NCBI GenBank assembly: GCA_036560705.1
Contig: DATBQR010000081.1
Location: 1 to 31,120, forward strand
DNA length: 31,120 bases
Origin: RBG-16-66-20 sp036560705
GTDB taxonomy: Bacteria > Pseudomonadota > Gammaproteobacteria > Burkholderiales > SG8-39
Direction of reading: 5' to 3'
Both the position numbers and the translations under genes were made by a program. The first letter of the stretch is position 1; the number at the start of each line of letters is the position of its first letter. Under the pieces are notes generated by a model. That model worked only from the letters and a program-made list of their open reading frames with translations. It was not told the DNA's origin and searched no databases. Positions 1 to 7,817 of this stretch are shown here, one piece after another.

Positions 1-789
1 GCTCCCGGCCCCTACAGCTACGAACATGAAGGCGACCGCCAGTTCGCCACCACGCTGGCGCGCGGACTGGAGGTACTGCGCTGCTTCACGCCGCTGGAGC
101 CGACGCTCGGCAACAAGGAAATCTCGGTGCGCACCGGGCTGCCCAAGCCGACCGTGTCGCGCCTCACCTACACGCTCACCAAGCTGGGCTACCTGCGCCA
201 CAACATGCGCATGGGCAAATACCAGCTCGGCTCGGCGGTGCTGTCGATCGGCTACCCGCTCCTCGCCTCGATGAGCATACGCCAGATCGCGCGCCCATTC
301 ATGAAGGAGCTGGCCGACTACACCAACGGCTCGGTGAACATGGGCGTGCGCGACCGGCTCAACATGGTCTACGTGGAAGCCTGCCGCAGCGGCAACCTGA
401 CGACCCTGCCCGACATCGGCACCTCGATCCCGATCAGCCAGTCGGTGATCGGCCGCGCCTTCCTCTACGCCTGCACGCCGCCGGAGCGCGAGGCGGTGCT
501 CAACCAGATGAAGGTGAAGGAGCCGGAAATGCTGCGCAAGTACAAGGCGCAGATCGACAAGAGCCTGGAGGACATCCGCGGCAAGGGCTACTGCGTGTCG
601 ACCGGCGACCTGCGGCGCGAAGTGCACGCGGTCGGCGTGCCGATGCGCCGCAGCGTGGACGGCGAAATCGTCACCTTCAACTGCGGCGTGCCGACGTTCC
701 TGCTGAAGAAAGGCCAGCTCGAGGAGGATCTCGGGCCGCGCCTGGTGGCGATGGTGCGCAACATCGAAGCCGCGCTGGGAATTCACTAA
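1..789 (+). CDS. IclR-family transcriptional regulator (5' end outside window)
   Basis: A one-component regulator: an N-terminal winged helix-turn-helix binds DNA and a C-terminal GAF-like domain binds a small effector. The frame is open from the first base and gives 262 residues, close to the usual full length of the family, so only a few N-terminal residues are missing. The visible N-terminus has the IclR start pattern ARGLEVLRCF, then the recognition-helix region RTGLPKPTVSRLTYTL and the wing KLGYLRH. The C-terminal part ends in the usual VGVPMRR...GEIVTFNCGVP strands. No in-frame ATG precedes the HTH within the window; the GTG at 127 would delete half of the HTH and is not the real start. 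Its TAA overlaps the TAG of the convergent hydrolase at 786-789. IclR members often regulate adjacent catabolic genes, but the target here is unknown. Confidence 0.9.
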   Translation, partial: APGPYSYEHEGDRQFATTLARGLEVLRCFTPLEPTLGNKEISVRTGLPKPTVSRLTYTLTKLGYLRHNMRMGKYQLGSAVLSIGYPLLASMSIRQIARPFMKELADYTNGSVNMGVRDRLNMVYVEACRSGNLTTLPDIGTSIPISQSVIGRAFLYACTPPEREAVLNQMKVKEPEMLRKYKAQIDKSLEDIRGKGYCVSTGDLRREVHAVGVPMRRSVDGEIVTFNCGVPTFLLKKGQLEEDLGPRLVAMVRNIEAALGIH

Positions 790-2054
790 GGCGCGGCTTT
801 ACTTTCGGATTCCCGCGCCGCGGCGCCGTAGATGCCGCGCGACATCGTCGAGGGCGCCGCTTCCATCAGCGCTCGATAAATGGCCGCGCGCGCAGCATGC
901 ACCTCGCGGCTTGACGGCTCCGCGTCGGCCGCCCAGTCCACCAGGTGCGCTGCCAGTTGGGCGTCGCCGGCGGCGAGCAGCGAGCGGCTGCGCTCGAGCA
1001 GCCGCTCGATTCCGCCGGCCAGCGCGGCGAGCTCCCGCCCGAGCGCGCGCCGCGGCGCCGGCTTCAGCTCGCTCGGCACGCCGCTGTGCCAGCCGCCGAA
1101 GCAGCGCCACAGGTTGCGCACGATGAATTCCGGCTCGTCGTAGACCGGCTTCAGGTAGGGCTTGGCCGCCAATGCCGGCGGCGGCCGCACCGCCTCGAGG
1201 ATTTCGTACAAGGTCTCGCCCGCGTTCAGCCGCTCCAGCGTCTGGTTCACCAGCGACTCCAGGTAGGCGGCGGTGTCCAGCAGCGCCGCCTGCACGCGGG
1301 CTGCGCCGGCGATCGGCAGCCCGTGGCCCGGCAGCAGCAGTTCGGGCCCGAGCGCCGCCATGGCGCGCAGGGCCGCCGCCCACTCCACCGCGTAGCGCTG
1401 CACTTTCTGCGGGTTGCCGGCGTTGGGCGCCGCCCAGATGAACAGGTCGCCGGTGCACAGCGTTTTCGTCTCCGGCAGGAACACCCAGGTGTGGTCGTCG
1501 GTTTCCCCCTTGGCGTGGTGGAGCTGGAAGCGCGCGCCGCCCACCGCGAATTCGAGCGCCTGCGAATAGGTTTGCGTCGGCGCCTGGAAATCCACCGGCC
1601 ACTGCGTCGCCACGCCGAACTGGCGCGTGTTGATGATCGAGTTGTAGCCCGCGGTGCGGACGTAGCGCTGCATGCGCGCCAGCACGTTGTCGTGGCCGAC
1701 GATGCGCGATGCAGGCCACCCTCGCACGCGCGCCTCGGCAAGAAACGGCGGCAGGCCGTAGGCATGGTCGACGTGGCCGTGCGTATACACCGCGGTATGC
1801 ACGCGCTCGCCGTTCCAGCGGCGCACCGCATCGAAGCTGAGCTTGTGCGAGGCGGGATGGTAGGAGCCGGTGTCGACGAGCACCAGGCCATCGTCGGTCT
1901 TCACCGCGGTAACGTTGACGAAGGCCTTGAAGAACGCCACGCCAGGCGCGAGTTCCTCCAGCAGCCTGGGGCCCGCAAACGGATGGAATTCCGCCTGCGT
2001 GGTGCTCGCTTCCCCGCTCCACAGGCGATCGGTTCGTTTCAGCAACTCGGACAT
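786..2054 (-). CDS. Metallo-beta-lactamase-fold hydrolase, alkyl-sulfatase type
   Basis: A 422-residue protein predicted to be a di-zinc hydrolase. Metal-site motifs are visible: THGHVDH at 91-97, HAKGETDDHTW from 180, D203 in TGDLFIW, and LPGHG at 241-245. The THxHxDH form and the ETDDH motif resemble the SdsA1/alkyl sulfatase group rather than class B lactamases. The C-terminal half (about residue 260 onward, with KPYLKPVYDEPEFIVRN) resembles the alkyl-sulfatase dimerisation domain. It is shorter than SdsA1 (about 650 residues) and lacks a visible signal peptide and the C-terminal sterol-carrier-like domain, so the substrate may not be an alkyl sulfate. The frame stays open far upstream, but family homology begins near this ATG and the extension would run through the divergent racemase gene. 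There is no Shine-Dalgarno; a TTTGAT hexamer lies 6 nt before the ATG. Confidence 0.85.
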   Translation of the reverse strand: MSELLKRTDRLWSGEASTTQAEFHPFAGPRLLEELAPGVAFFKAFVNVTAVKTDDGLVLVDTGSYHPASHKLSFDAVRRWNGERVHTAVYTHGHVDHAYGLPPFLAEARVRGWPASRIVGHDNVLARMQRYVRTAGYNSIINTRQFGVATQWPVDFQAPTQTYSQALEFAVGGARFQLHHAKGETDDHTWVFLPETKTLCTGDLFIWAAPNAGNPQKVQRYAVEWAAALRAMAALGPELLLPGHGLPIAGAARVQAALLDTAAYLESLVNQTLERLNAGETLYEILEAVRPPPALAAKPYLKPVYDEPEFIVRNLWRCFGGWHSGVPSELKPAPRRALGRELAALAGGIERLLERSRSLLAAGDAQLAAHLVDWAADAEPSSREVHAARAAIYRALMEAAPSTMSRGIYGAAARESESKAAP

Positions 2055-2060
2055 GGCGGG

Positions 2061-2074
2061 ATCAAAGCTATCAT
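2061..2074. promoter_or_regulatory. Candidate overlapping divergent -10 elements
   Basis: The gap between the divergent MBL hydrolase and the racemase is only 27 nt (2055-2081). On the plus strand TATCAT (2069-2074) lies 7 nt before the racemase ATG. On the minus strand TTTGAT (plus positions 2061-2066) lies 6 nt before the hydrolase ATG. Neither gene has a Shine-Dalgarno. If these are -10 boxes, transcription would begin at or next to each start codon. This is inferred from hexamer similarity only; no clear -35 boxes were identified. Confidence 0.35.
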
Positions 2075-2081
2075 CCCGGCC

Positions 2082-3230
2082 ATGGGACCGCTTGCCGGGA
2101 TCAAAATCGTCGAGTTCGAAGCAATCGGCCCGGGGCCGTTCGCCGGGATGCTGCTCGCCGACATGGGCGCCGACGTGATCCTCGTCGACCGCCCTGCCTC
2201 CGCCGGCCTCGGCCTGGAGCGCCAGCGCTGGATGGACGTGATGATGCGCGGCAAGCGCTCGGTGACGCTCGACCTGAAATCGAAGGAAGGCGCCGCCGCC
2301 GCGCTCGAACTGCTGGCGCGCGCCGATGCGCTGATCGAAGGGTTCCGCCCCGGCGTCATGGAGCGGCTCGGCCTCGGGCCCGAAGCCGTATTCAAGCGCA
2401 ACCCGAAACTCGTGTACGGCCGCATGACGGGCTGGGGCCAGGACGGCCCGCTGGCGGCGCGCGCCGGGCACGACCTCAACTACATCGCCCTCGCCGGCGT
2501 GCTGCACGCATTCGGACGCAAGGGCGGCGCGCCGGTGCCGCCGCTCAACCTGGTCGGCGATTTCGGCGGCGGCGGCATGCTGCTCGGCTTCGGCATCGCC
2601 TGCGCCCTGGTCGAGGCGCGCGCCTCGGGCAAGGGCCAGGTCGTCGATGCGGCCATGGTCGAAGGCGCCTCGCTGCTCGCCACGATGTTCTCGGGCATGC
2701 TTGCCGCCGGATCGTGGCAGGAGGAACGCGGCAGCAACGTCCTCGACACGGGCGCGCCGTGGTACGAAGTCTACGAGACGAAAGACGGCAATCACGTTTC
2801 CATCGGCGCCATCGAAGCGAAGTTCTACGAAGAATTGCTGCAACGGCTCGGACTGGGCGCGCTAACGCTGCCATCGCAGCACGACCGCAAGGGCTGGCCG
2901 GCCCTGAGGAAGGCGTTCTCGGAAAAATTTCTCGAAAAATCGAGAGATGAATGGTGCAAGGTATTCGAGGGCTCGGACGCCTGCTTCGCGCCGGTCCTGA
3001 ATTTCTCCGAGGCGAGAACGCACGCGCACAACGCGGCGCGCAAGAGCTTCGTCACGGTCGGCAAAGTCACGCAGCCGGCGCCGGCGCCGCGCTTCTCGAG
3101 GACCCCGGCGGCAGTGCGCCGCGCGCCACCGGAGCGCGGCGAAGGCGGCCGGCAAGCGCTGCTCGACTGGGGGTTCTCGGCGGCGGAGATTTCTTCGCTG
3201 CAGGACCGTGGACTCGGCTTCGCAGCGTAA
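2082..3230 (+). CDS. Alpha-methylacyl-CoA racemase (CaiB/BaiF class III CoA-transferase superfamily)
   Basis: A cytosolic enzyme of 382 residues, the normal length for AMACR/MCR proteins, which interconvert (2R)- and (2S)-2-methylacyl-CoA esters before beta-oxidation. It begins with the family pattern PLAGIKIVEFEAIGPGPFAG. The residues corresponding to the MCR catalytic set are present: H130 in AGHDLNYIALAG, D160 in VGDFGGGG, and E245 in the VSIGAIEAKFYEELL block. The GAPWYEVYETKDG motif favours racemase over the formyl- or succinyl-CoA transferase branches. The frame is open for more than 1 kb upstream, but that extension is antisense to the hydrolase; family homology starts exactly at this ATG. 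It has no obvious Shine-Dalgarno and stands 27 nt from a divergent gene. Confidence 0.92.
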   Translation: MGPLAGIKIVEFEAIGPGPFAGMLLADMGADVILVDRPASAGLGLERQRWMDVMMRGKRSVTLDLKSKEGAAAALELLARADALIEGFRPGVMERLGLGPEAVFKRNPKLVYGRMTGWGQDGPLAARAGHDLNYIALAGVLHAFGRKGGAPVPPLNLVGDFGGGGMLLGFGIACALVEARASGKGQVVDAAMVEGASLLATMFSGMLAAGSWQEERGSNVLDTGAPWYEVYETKDGNHVSIGAIEAKFYEELLQRLGLGALTLPSQHDRKGWPALRKAFSEKFLEKSRDEWCKVFEGSDACFAPVLNFSEARTHAHNAARKSFVTVGKVTQPAPAPRFSRTPAAVRRAPPERGEGGRQALLDWGFSAAEISSLQDRGLGFAA

Positions 3231-3257
3231 TATGGGAAAAAAGAGGAAGGAACCCGC

Positions 3258-3884
3258 ATGTTCGGCCGCCTGATGCCCCGCGAGGGCAATTTCTTCGAGT
3301 TGTTCAACGCCCACGCCGAGCGCATCGTCGAGGGCAGCCGCGCGCTGGCGCTGATGCTCACCACCTTCACCGAGGTGGAAAAGCACGCCCAGTACATCGA
3401 TGCCGCCGAGCACGCCGCGGACAAGATCACCCACGAAACCATCACGCTGCTGCACAAGACCTTCATCACGCCCTTCGACCGCGAGCAGATCCACCAGCTG
3501 ATCACCTCGATGGACGACATCCTGGACCTCATGCAGGACGTCGCCGAGACGATCGTGCTCTACGACATCCGCAAGGTCACGCCGGAATCCAGGCAGCTCG
3601 CCGAGATCTGCCAGATGACCTGCGAGCGGGTGCGCACCGCGGTATCCCTGCTGAAGACCATCAAGGACGCGGAGGCGATCCTCAAGACCTGCCAGGAAAT
3701 CGACCGCCTCGAATCCGACGCCGACCGCGTGATGCGCTCGGCGATGTCCAAGCTGTTCCGCGACGAGCCGGACGTCAAGCAGCTGATCAAGATGCGCACC
3801 ATGTACGAGCTGCTGGAGTCGATCACCGACCGCTGCGAGGACGTCGCCAACGTGATCGAGGGCATCGTGCTGGAGAACTCCTAG
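3258..3884 (+). CDS. DUF47 / PhoU-like phosphate transport accessory protein
   Basis: A 208-residue all-helical protein of the DUF47 (TIGR00153, UPF0111) family, distantly related to PhoU. It is expected to form a cytoplasmic helical bundle that modulates the PiT transporter encoded next to it. The sequence has a family-like N-terminus (MFGRLMPREGNFFELFNAHA) and the acidic bundle motifs EHAADKITHETI, DREQIHQLITSMDDILDLMQ and LLESITDRCEDVANVIEGI. No signal peptide or membrane segment is seen. A good Shine-Dalgarno, AGGAAGG, lies 7 nt before the ATG, in contrast with the SD-less genes around it. The pit gene follows after 15 nt, so the two are almost certainly co-transcribed. Confidence 0.93.
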   Translation: MFGRLMPREGNFFELFNAHAERIVEGSRALALMLTTFTEVEKHAQYIDAAEHAADKITHETITLLHKTFITPFDREQIHQLITSMDDILDLMQDVAETIVLYDIRKVTPESRQLAEICQMTCERVRTAVSLLKTIKDAEAILKTCQEIDRLESDADRVMRSAMSKLFRDEPDVKQLIKMRTMYELLESITDRCEDVANVIEGIVLENS

Positions 3885-3899
3885 CGCATGGGAGTCTGA

Positions 3900-4916
3900 G
3901 TGGAAGTCTCCCAGACCCACCTCGGGATCGTCATCATGCTGGTGCTGGTCGCGCTGGCGTTCGATTTCATGAACGGTTTCCACGACGCCGCGAACTCGAT
4001 CGCCACCGTGGTGTCCACCGGCGTGCTGAAACCCCACCAGGCGGTGGCGATGGCCGCGTTCTTCAACTTCGTCGCGCTGTTCGTGTTCCACCTGAGCGTC
4101 GCCTCCACGGTCGGCAAGGGCATCGTCGACCAGGGCATCATCGATCACTACGTCGTGTTCGGCGCGCTGGTCGGCGCCATCGCCTGGAACGTCATCACCT
4201 GGTACTACGGCATCCCCTCCTCGTCTTCGCATGCGCTGATCGGCGGCATCGTCGGCGCGGGCGTCGCCAAGGCGGGCACCTGGGCGCTCATCCCGTCCGG
4301 CATCCTGAAGGTGGTCGCCTTCATTTTCATCTCGCCGCTGATCGGCTTCGTCCTGGGATCGCTGCTGCTGCTAGCGATTTCCTGGATCTTCCGGCGGTCC
4401 ACGCCGAGCCGGGTCGACCGCCTGTTCCGCCGGCTGCAGCTGTTTTCGTCGTCGCTCTACAGCCTCGGGCACGGCGGCAACGACGCGCAAAAAACGATCG
4501 GCATCATCTGGATGCTGCTGATCGCCACCGGCTACACCGGCGCCAGCGACCCGGTGCCGGTCTGGGTGGTGATCGCCTGCTACGCCACCATCGGGGCCGG
4601 CACCATGTTCGGCGGCTGGCGCATCGTGAAAACCATGGGCCAGCGCATTACAAAAATCCGGCCCGTCGGCGGCTTCTGCGCCGAGCTGTCTGGGTCGATC
4701 GCGCTGTTCACCGCGACCGGACTCGGCATCCCGGTGTCGACCACGCACACCATTGCCGGCGCCATCGTGGGCGTCGGCTCGACGCAGAACGTGTCCGCGG
4801 TCCGCTGGGGAATCGCCGGCAACCTGGTGTGGGCCTGGATTCTCACCATTCCGTGTTCGGCGTTCATCGCCGGCGCGGCATGGTACCTGGGACGCCTGCT
4901 GCTTTCTTCGTCCTGA
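3900..4916 (+). CDS. pit: PiT-family inorganic phosphate transporter
   Basis: A 338-residue polytopic inner-membrane protein predicted to take up phosphate (or metal-phosphate) coupled to protons or sodium. It shows the inverted-repeat signatures of the family: FMNGFHDAANSIATVVSTG near the N-terminus with SSSSHALIGGIVGAGVAK, and in the second half SLGHGGNDAQKTIGI and GIPVSTTHTIAGAIVGVGS. About ten hydrophobic segments are readable. It starts with GTG, preceded by GGGAG with about 5 nt spacing; the ATG at 3888 is followed by a stop after two codons. It follows the DUF47 gene at 15 nt, the usual pairing for low-affinity phosphate uptake. Its TGA is separated by one base from the stop of the convergent phosphatase, so there is no room for a hairpin terminator. 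Confidence 0.95.
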   Translation: MEVSQTHLGIVIMLVLVALAFDFMNGFHDAANSIATVVSTGVLKPHQAVAMAAFFNFVALFVFHLSVASTVGKGIVDQGIIDHYVVFGALVGAIAWNVITWYYGIPSSSSHALIGGIVGAGVAKAGTWALIPSGILKVVAFIFISPLIGFVLGSLLLLAISWIFRRSTPSRVDRLFRRLQLFSSSLYSLGHGGNDAQKTIGIIWMLLIATGYTGASDPVPVWVVIACYATIGAGTMFGGWRIVKTMGQRITKIRPVGGFCAELSGSIALFTATGLGIPVSTTHTIAGAIVGVGSTQNVSAVRWGIAGNLVWAWILTIPCSAFIAGAAWYLGRLLLSSS

Positions 4917-4917
4917 A

Positions 4918-5580
4918 TCAGGAGTAGGTCAGCGCGCCGGCCCGCCCGGGCCGGTCCAGGTGCGGCACGTTGTTGAAGCTCACGCAATGGATCCTGCTCG
5001 CGCCCGCCTGCAGCTCAGTGATGCCGGTGTTGCGCGTCTGCAGGTTCAGGTCCACCACGCCGCGCAGCGGCATGCCGAGCACGTCGGCCAGGATGGTCGA
5101 GATCGGCCCGCCCGAACTGACCACCAGGACGCGCTTCGCCGCGCCGCTGCGCGTGGCCGCGAGCGCCGCCAGCACCCGGCTCCGGAACTCGGCAAAAGGC
5201 TCGTGCGGCGCTCCCGCCAGAGTGCCGTCGGTCCAGGCATACATGGCTTTCCGCAGAATGCGGAAATGCTCGCGCCGGTCGCCGCCCTGCGGCCTGGCTT
5301 CGCCCTTCAGGTGCGCCTCGAGCAGCGCGTCGGCGTCGTACTCGTTCAGGCGCGCATCTTCCGCGCCCTGCAGCGGCCGGCCGATTCCCTCGGCGATGCC
5401 CGCCAGCGTCTCCGCGTGGCGCCGCAGCGAACCGCGCACCACGCGATCGAACGCGACGCCCCGCTCCGCGAAGTATTCCCCCAGCCAGCGCGACTGCCGC
5501 CAGCCGAGCTCGGAGAGCTTGTCGTAGTCGTCCGCGCCGAAGGACGCCTGCCCGTGCCGCACCAGGATGAGTTCAGCCAT
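4918..5580 (-). CDS. Histidine phosphatase family protein (phosphoglycerate mutase-like), second His replaced
   Basis: A 220-residue protein of the histidine phosphatase superfamily. The phosphohistidine motif LVRHGQ (R8, H9, G10) is intact, as are an RHAET block (R54, H55) and an acidic motif RLNEYD (E80). The usual second catalytic histidine, in a VSHGGP-type motif, is not there: the sequence reads VVSSGGPIS, with S156 at the expected His position. The rest of the fold, including PLRGVVDLNLQTRNTGITEL, looks intact, so this is a divergent subfamily rather than a pseudogene. The substrate is unknown. It is convergent with pit at a 1-nt gap and divergent from the SDR gene at a 29-nt gap. There is no Shine-Dalgarno; TACAAT lies 8 nt before the ATG. 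Confidence 0.88.
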   Translation of the reverse strand: MAELILVRHGQASFGADDYDKLSELGWRQSRWLGEYFAERGVAFDRVVRGSLRRHAETLAGIAEGIGRPLQGAEDARLNEYDADALLEAHLKGEARPQGGDRREHFRILRKAMYAWTDGTLAGAPHEPFAEFRSRVLAALAATRSGAAKRVLVVSSGGPISTILADVLGMPLRGVVDLNLQTRNTGITELQAGASRIHCVSFNNVPHLDRPGRAGALTYS

Positions 5581-5588
5581 AGGCCCGG

Positions 5589-5603
5589 ATTGTATGGAAC
5601 AAT
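5589..5603. promoter_or_regulatory. Candidate symmetric -10 region between phosphatase and SDR genes
   Basis: The 29-nt divergent gap (5581-5609) contains an inverted repeat, ATTGT (5589-5593) and ACAAT (5599-5603). It places TACAAT on the minus strand 8 nt before the phosphatase ATG and AACAAT on the plus strand 6 nt before the SDR ATG. Neither start has a Shine-Dalgarno. It could be a shared bidirectional promoter or a small operator; no further support is visible. Confidence 0.35.
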
Positions 5604-5609
5604 TGCCCG

Positions 5610-6404
5610 ATGAAAATCAAAGATAAAGTCGTCGTCGTCACGGGGGCCGCGAGCGGCATCGGCAAGGCGCTGGCTGCGCGCTTCGCCAAGGAAGGCGCGC
5701 GCGGCATCGTTTGCGCCGACCTGAACGAAGCCGACGCCAAGGCCGTAGCGGCAAGCGTCGGCGGCCTGGGGGTACGTTGCGACGTCGGCCAGGAAGGCGA
5801 CATGAACAACCTGGTCGTCGCCACGCTGGAAAAGTACGGCGCCGTGGACATTTTCTGCTCCAACGCCGGCATCATCGGGCGGCACGGGCTGGACGCCTCG
5901 CTCAAGGAATGGCGGCGCACCATGGACGTCAACTTCATGGCGCACGTGCTCGCCGCCCGCGCGGTGGTGCCGGTCATGCTCAAGCAGGGCGCCGGCTACA
6001 TCGTCGCCACCGCCTCCGCCGCCGGCCTGCTAATGCAGGTGGACTCGGTCACCTACACCGTGTCCAAGCACGCCGCCGTCGCATTCGCAGAGTGGCTGTC
6101 GGTGAACTATGCCGAACGCGGCATCAGGGTCTCCTGCCTGTGCCCGCAGGGCGTGCGCACGCCGATGCTGCTCGGGCCGACCGGCGACCGCAAGTCCTTC
6201 CTCTCGGAGGGCTCGGTCAGCGCCGAGGAAGTCGCCGGGAAGGTGATGGAGACGATCGAGGCCGAGCGCTTCCTCGTGCTGCCGCACCCCGAGGTCGCCG
6301 AGTACGAGCAGCGCAAGACCGCCGACCGCGACCGCTGGCTGGCCGGCATGCGCCGTCTGCGCACCGCGATCCTCACCGATCCGAAGATGCGTGGCCTAGA
6401 CTAG
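5610..6404 (+). CDS. SDR-family NAD(P)-dependent oxidoreductase
   Basis: A 264-residue classical short-chain dehydrogenase/reductase. The cofactor motif is TGAASGIG (residues 11-18), the structural NAG motif is CSNAGI, the tetrad Asn is in MDVNFM (N108), and the catalytic residues S136 (ATASAAG), Y149 and K153 (YTVSK) are all present with normal spacing. The C-terminus is longer than in minimal SDRs and rich in charged residues. The substrate cannot be read from the sequence. The Bug-protein gene starts 2 nt after its stop codon, so the two probably share a transcript. There is no Shine-Dalgarno before the ATG. Confidence 0.92.
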   Translation: MKIKDKVVVVTGAASGIGKALAARFAKEGARGIVCADLNEADAKAVAASVGGLGVRCDVGQEGDMNNLVVATLEKYGAVDIFCSNAGIIGRHGLDASLKEWRRTMDVNFMAHVLAARAVVPVMLKQGAGYIVATASAAGLLMQVDSVTYTVSKHAAVAFAEWLSVNYAERGIRVSCLCPQGVRTPMLLGPTGDRKSFLSEGSVSAEEVAGKVMETIEAERFLVLPHPEVAEYEQRKTADRDRWLAGMRRLRTAILTDPKMRGLD

Positions 6405-6405
6405 G

Positions 6406-7362
6406 ATGAAAAGGCTTGGCTTCGCCCTGTTTTTGATTTTGTTTGCAGTAACTGCAAAAGCGCAAGGATTTCCCAGCAAGCCCCTGCGCATCGTCGTGCC
6501 GTTCCCGGCGGGCGGCATCGTCGACCTGATGGCGCGCAGCCTGAACGAAAAGCTCGCTGCCGGCCTCGGCCAGCCCGTGCTGGTGGAAGCCCGGCCGGGC
6601 GCCAACGCCAGCCTCGGCACCGACGCGGTGGCGAAGTCCGAGCCGGACGGCTACACGCTGGTGCTGGCGACGCTCTCGCACGTGACCACGCCCCTGCTCA
6701 CCAAAACACCGTGGCAGCCGACCCGGGACTTCGCCGGGGTCGCCATCATGGGCCACGTCGCCAACGTCGCGGCGGTAAATCCGGACCTGCCCGCAAAAAC
6801 GTTGCGCGAATTCGTCGATTACGCCAAGGCGCGGCCTGGCAAGATCAACTTCATCAACGCCGGCGTGGGCACTTCGCAGACCATGAGCACCGCGCTTTTC
6901 ATGCGCAACACGGGTCTCGAAATGGTCGGCATCGGCTACAAGGGCTTCCCGCCCGCGATTCCCGACCTACTCTCCGGGCAGGTGCATTTTTCCTTCATCC
7001 CGCTTGGCGTCGCCGCGCCGCACGTGCGCAGCGGCAAGCTGCGCCCGCTCGCCGTCGCCGCGCCCTCGCGCAGCAGGTTGTTCCCCGACGTACCGACCAT
7101 GGCCGAAGCCGGCTATGCCGAATCGCAGGTGATTTCCTGGTACATCTACCTCGTCCCGGCGGCGACGCCGAAACCGGTGGTAGCGCGGCTCAACGCCGAA
7201 TTCGCCAAGGCGCTCGCCGACCCGGAAGTCATCGCGCGCATCGAAAAAATCGGTGGCGAACCGCTGCCCGCCGGCAAGCCGGAAGAAGTGGACGCGATGC
7301 TGGCGCGGGAATTGGAGCGCTGGACAAAGCTCGTCCAGGCGACCGGGATGAAAATCGACTAG
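6406..7362 (+). CDS. Bug-family (tripartite tricarboxylate transporter) substrate-binding protein
   Basis: A 318-residue periplasmic solute-binding protein of the Bug/TctC family, which is greatly expanded in Burkholderiales and binds carboxylates and other small organic compounds. It has a signal peptide with a hydrophobic core (FALFLILFAV) and likely cleavage after AKA, then the family start FPSKPLRIVVPFPAGG and the ligand-pocket region EARPGANASLGTDAVAKSE. Further family motifs are VPTMAEAG and the C-terminal LARELERWTKLVQATGMK. No TctA/TctB membrane genes are nearby, as is common for orphan Bug proteins, so it could serve a transporter elsewhere or act in sensing. It follows the SDR at once; its TAG forms a 4-nt CTAG overlap with the stop of the convergent PCu(A)C gene. 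Confidence 0.94.
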   Translation: MKRLGFALFLILFAVTAKAQGFPSKPLRIVVPFPAGGIVDLMARSLNEKLAAGLGQPVLVEARPGANASLGTDAVAKSEPDGYTLVLATLSHVTTPLLTKTPWQPTRDFAGVAIMGHVANVAAVNPDLPAKTLREFVDYAKARPGKINFINAGVGTSQTMSTALFMRNTGLEMVGIGYKGFPPAIPDLLSGQVHFSFIPLGVAAPHVRSGKLRPLAVAAPSRSRLFPDVPTMAEAGYAESQVISWYIYLVPAATPKPVVARLNAEFAKALADPEVIARIEKIGGEPLPAGKPEEVDAMLARELERWTKLVQATGMKID

Positions 7363-7817
7363 TTCTTCATGTGCATGTGAGGATCCATCGGCGCCATGGC
7401 ACCGCCCATGCCGCCGACCTGGAATTCGGCTTTCACTTCACCGGCCTTCTCGAACTTCAGCGTCACCGGGATCTTTTCGCCCTCCTTGAACGGCCGCTTG
7501 ATGTCGATGAACATCATGTGCGCGCCGCCGGGCTTGAGCTCGAACGCCCCCTTCGCCGGCACGTCGTAGCCCCGCACTTCGCGCATTTTCATCACGCCGT
7601 TGTCGTTGCTGGTGACGTGCAGCTCCACCTTCGCCGCCGCCGGGGACGACGCCGACAGCAGCCGGTCGCCGGCGGCGCCCTGGTTGCGGATCACCATGAA
7701 ACCGCCGGCGATGGTGGCGCCGGGCGCCGTCGCGCGCGCCCAGGGTTTTTCGATCTGCACCTGGGCCTGGGCGGAAATGGCGAACGAGAAGATGAAAAGA
7801 AAAAAAGCGGTTCTCAT
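7359..7817 (-). CDS. PCu(A)C-type periplasmic copper chaperone
   Basis: A 152-residue exported copper(I)-binding protein. A signal peptide (hydrophobic FFLFIFSFAIS, cleavage near AQA) precedes the cupredoxin-like domain. The copper motif H-x10-M-x21-H-x-M is present exactly: H67, M78, H100, M102. A Met/His-rich tail (GGMGGAMAPMDPHMHMKN) may bind extra copper. Family members deliver Cu(I) to the CuA site of cytochrome oxidase or take part in copper handling, usually beside sco or oxidase genes. Here it is instead the last gene of an operon with an acyl-CoA ligase, whose TGA overlaps this ATG (ATGA, 7814-7817). No Sco or oxidase gene is in the window. Confidence 0.93.
   Translation of the reverse strand: MRTAFFLFIFSFAISAQAQVQIEKPWARATAPGATIAGGFMVIRNQGAAGDRLLSASSPAAAKVELHVTSNDNGVMKMREVRGYDVPAKGAFELKPGGAHMMFIDIKRPFKEGEKIPVTLKFEKAGEVKAEFQVGGMGGAMAPMDPHMHMKN

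Noticed and set aside
945..2081. N-terminal extension of the racemase frame by more than 370 codons
   Set aside because: It is antisense to the conserved MBL hydrolase; homology begins at the ATG at 2082.
2055..2843. N-terminal extension of the MBL hydrolase frame
   Set aside because: It is antisense to the racemase and shows no hydrolase-family similarity before 2054.
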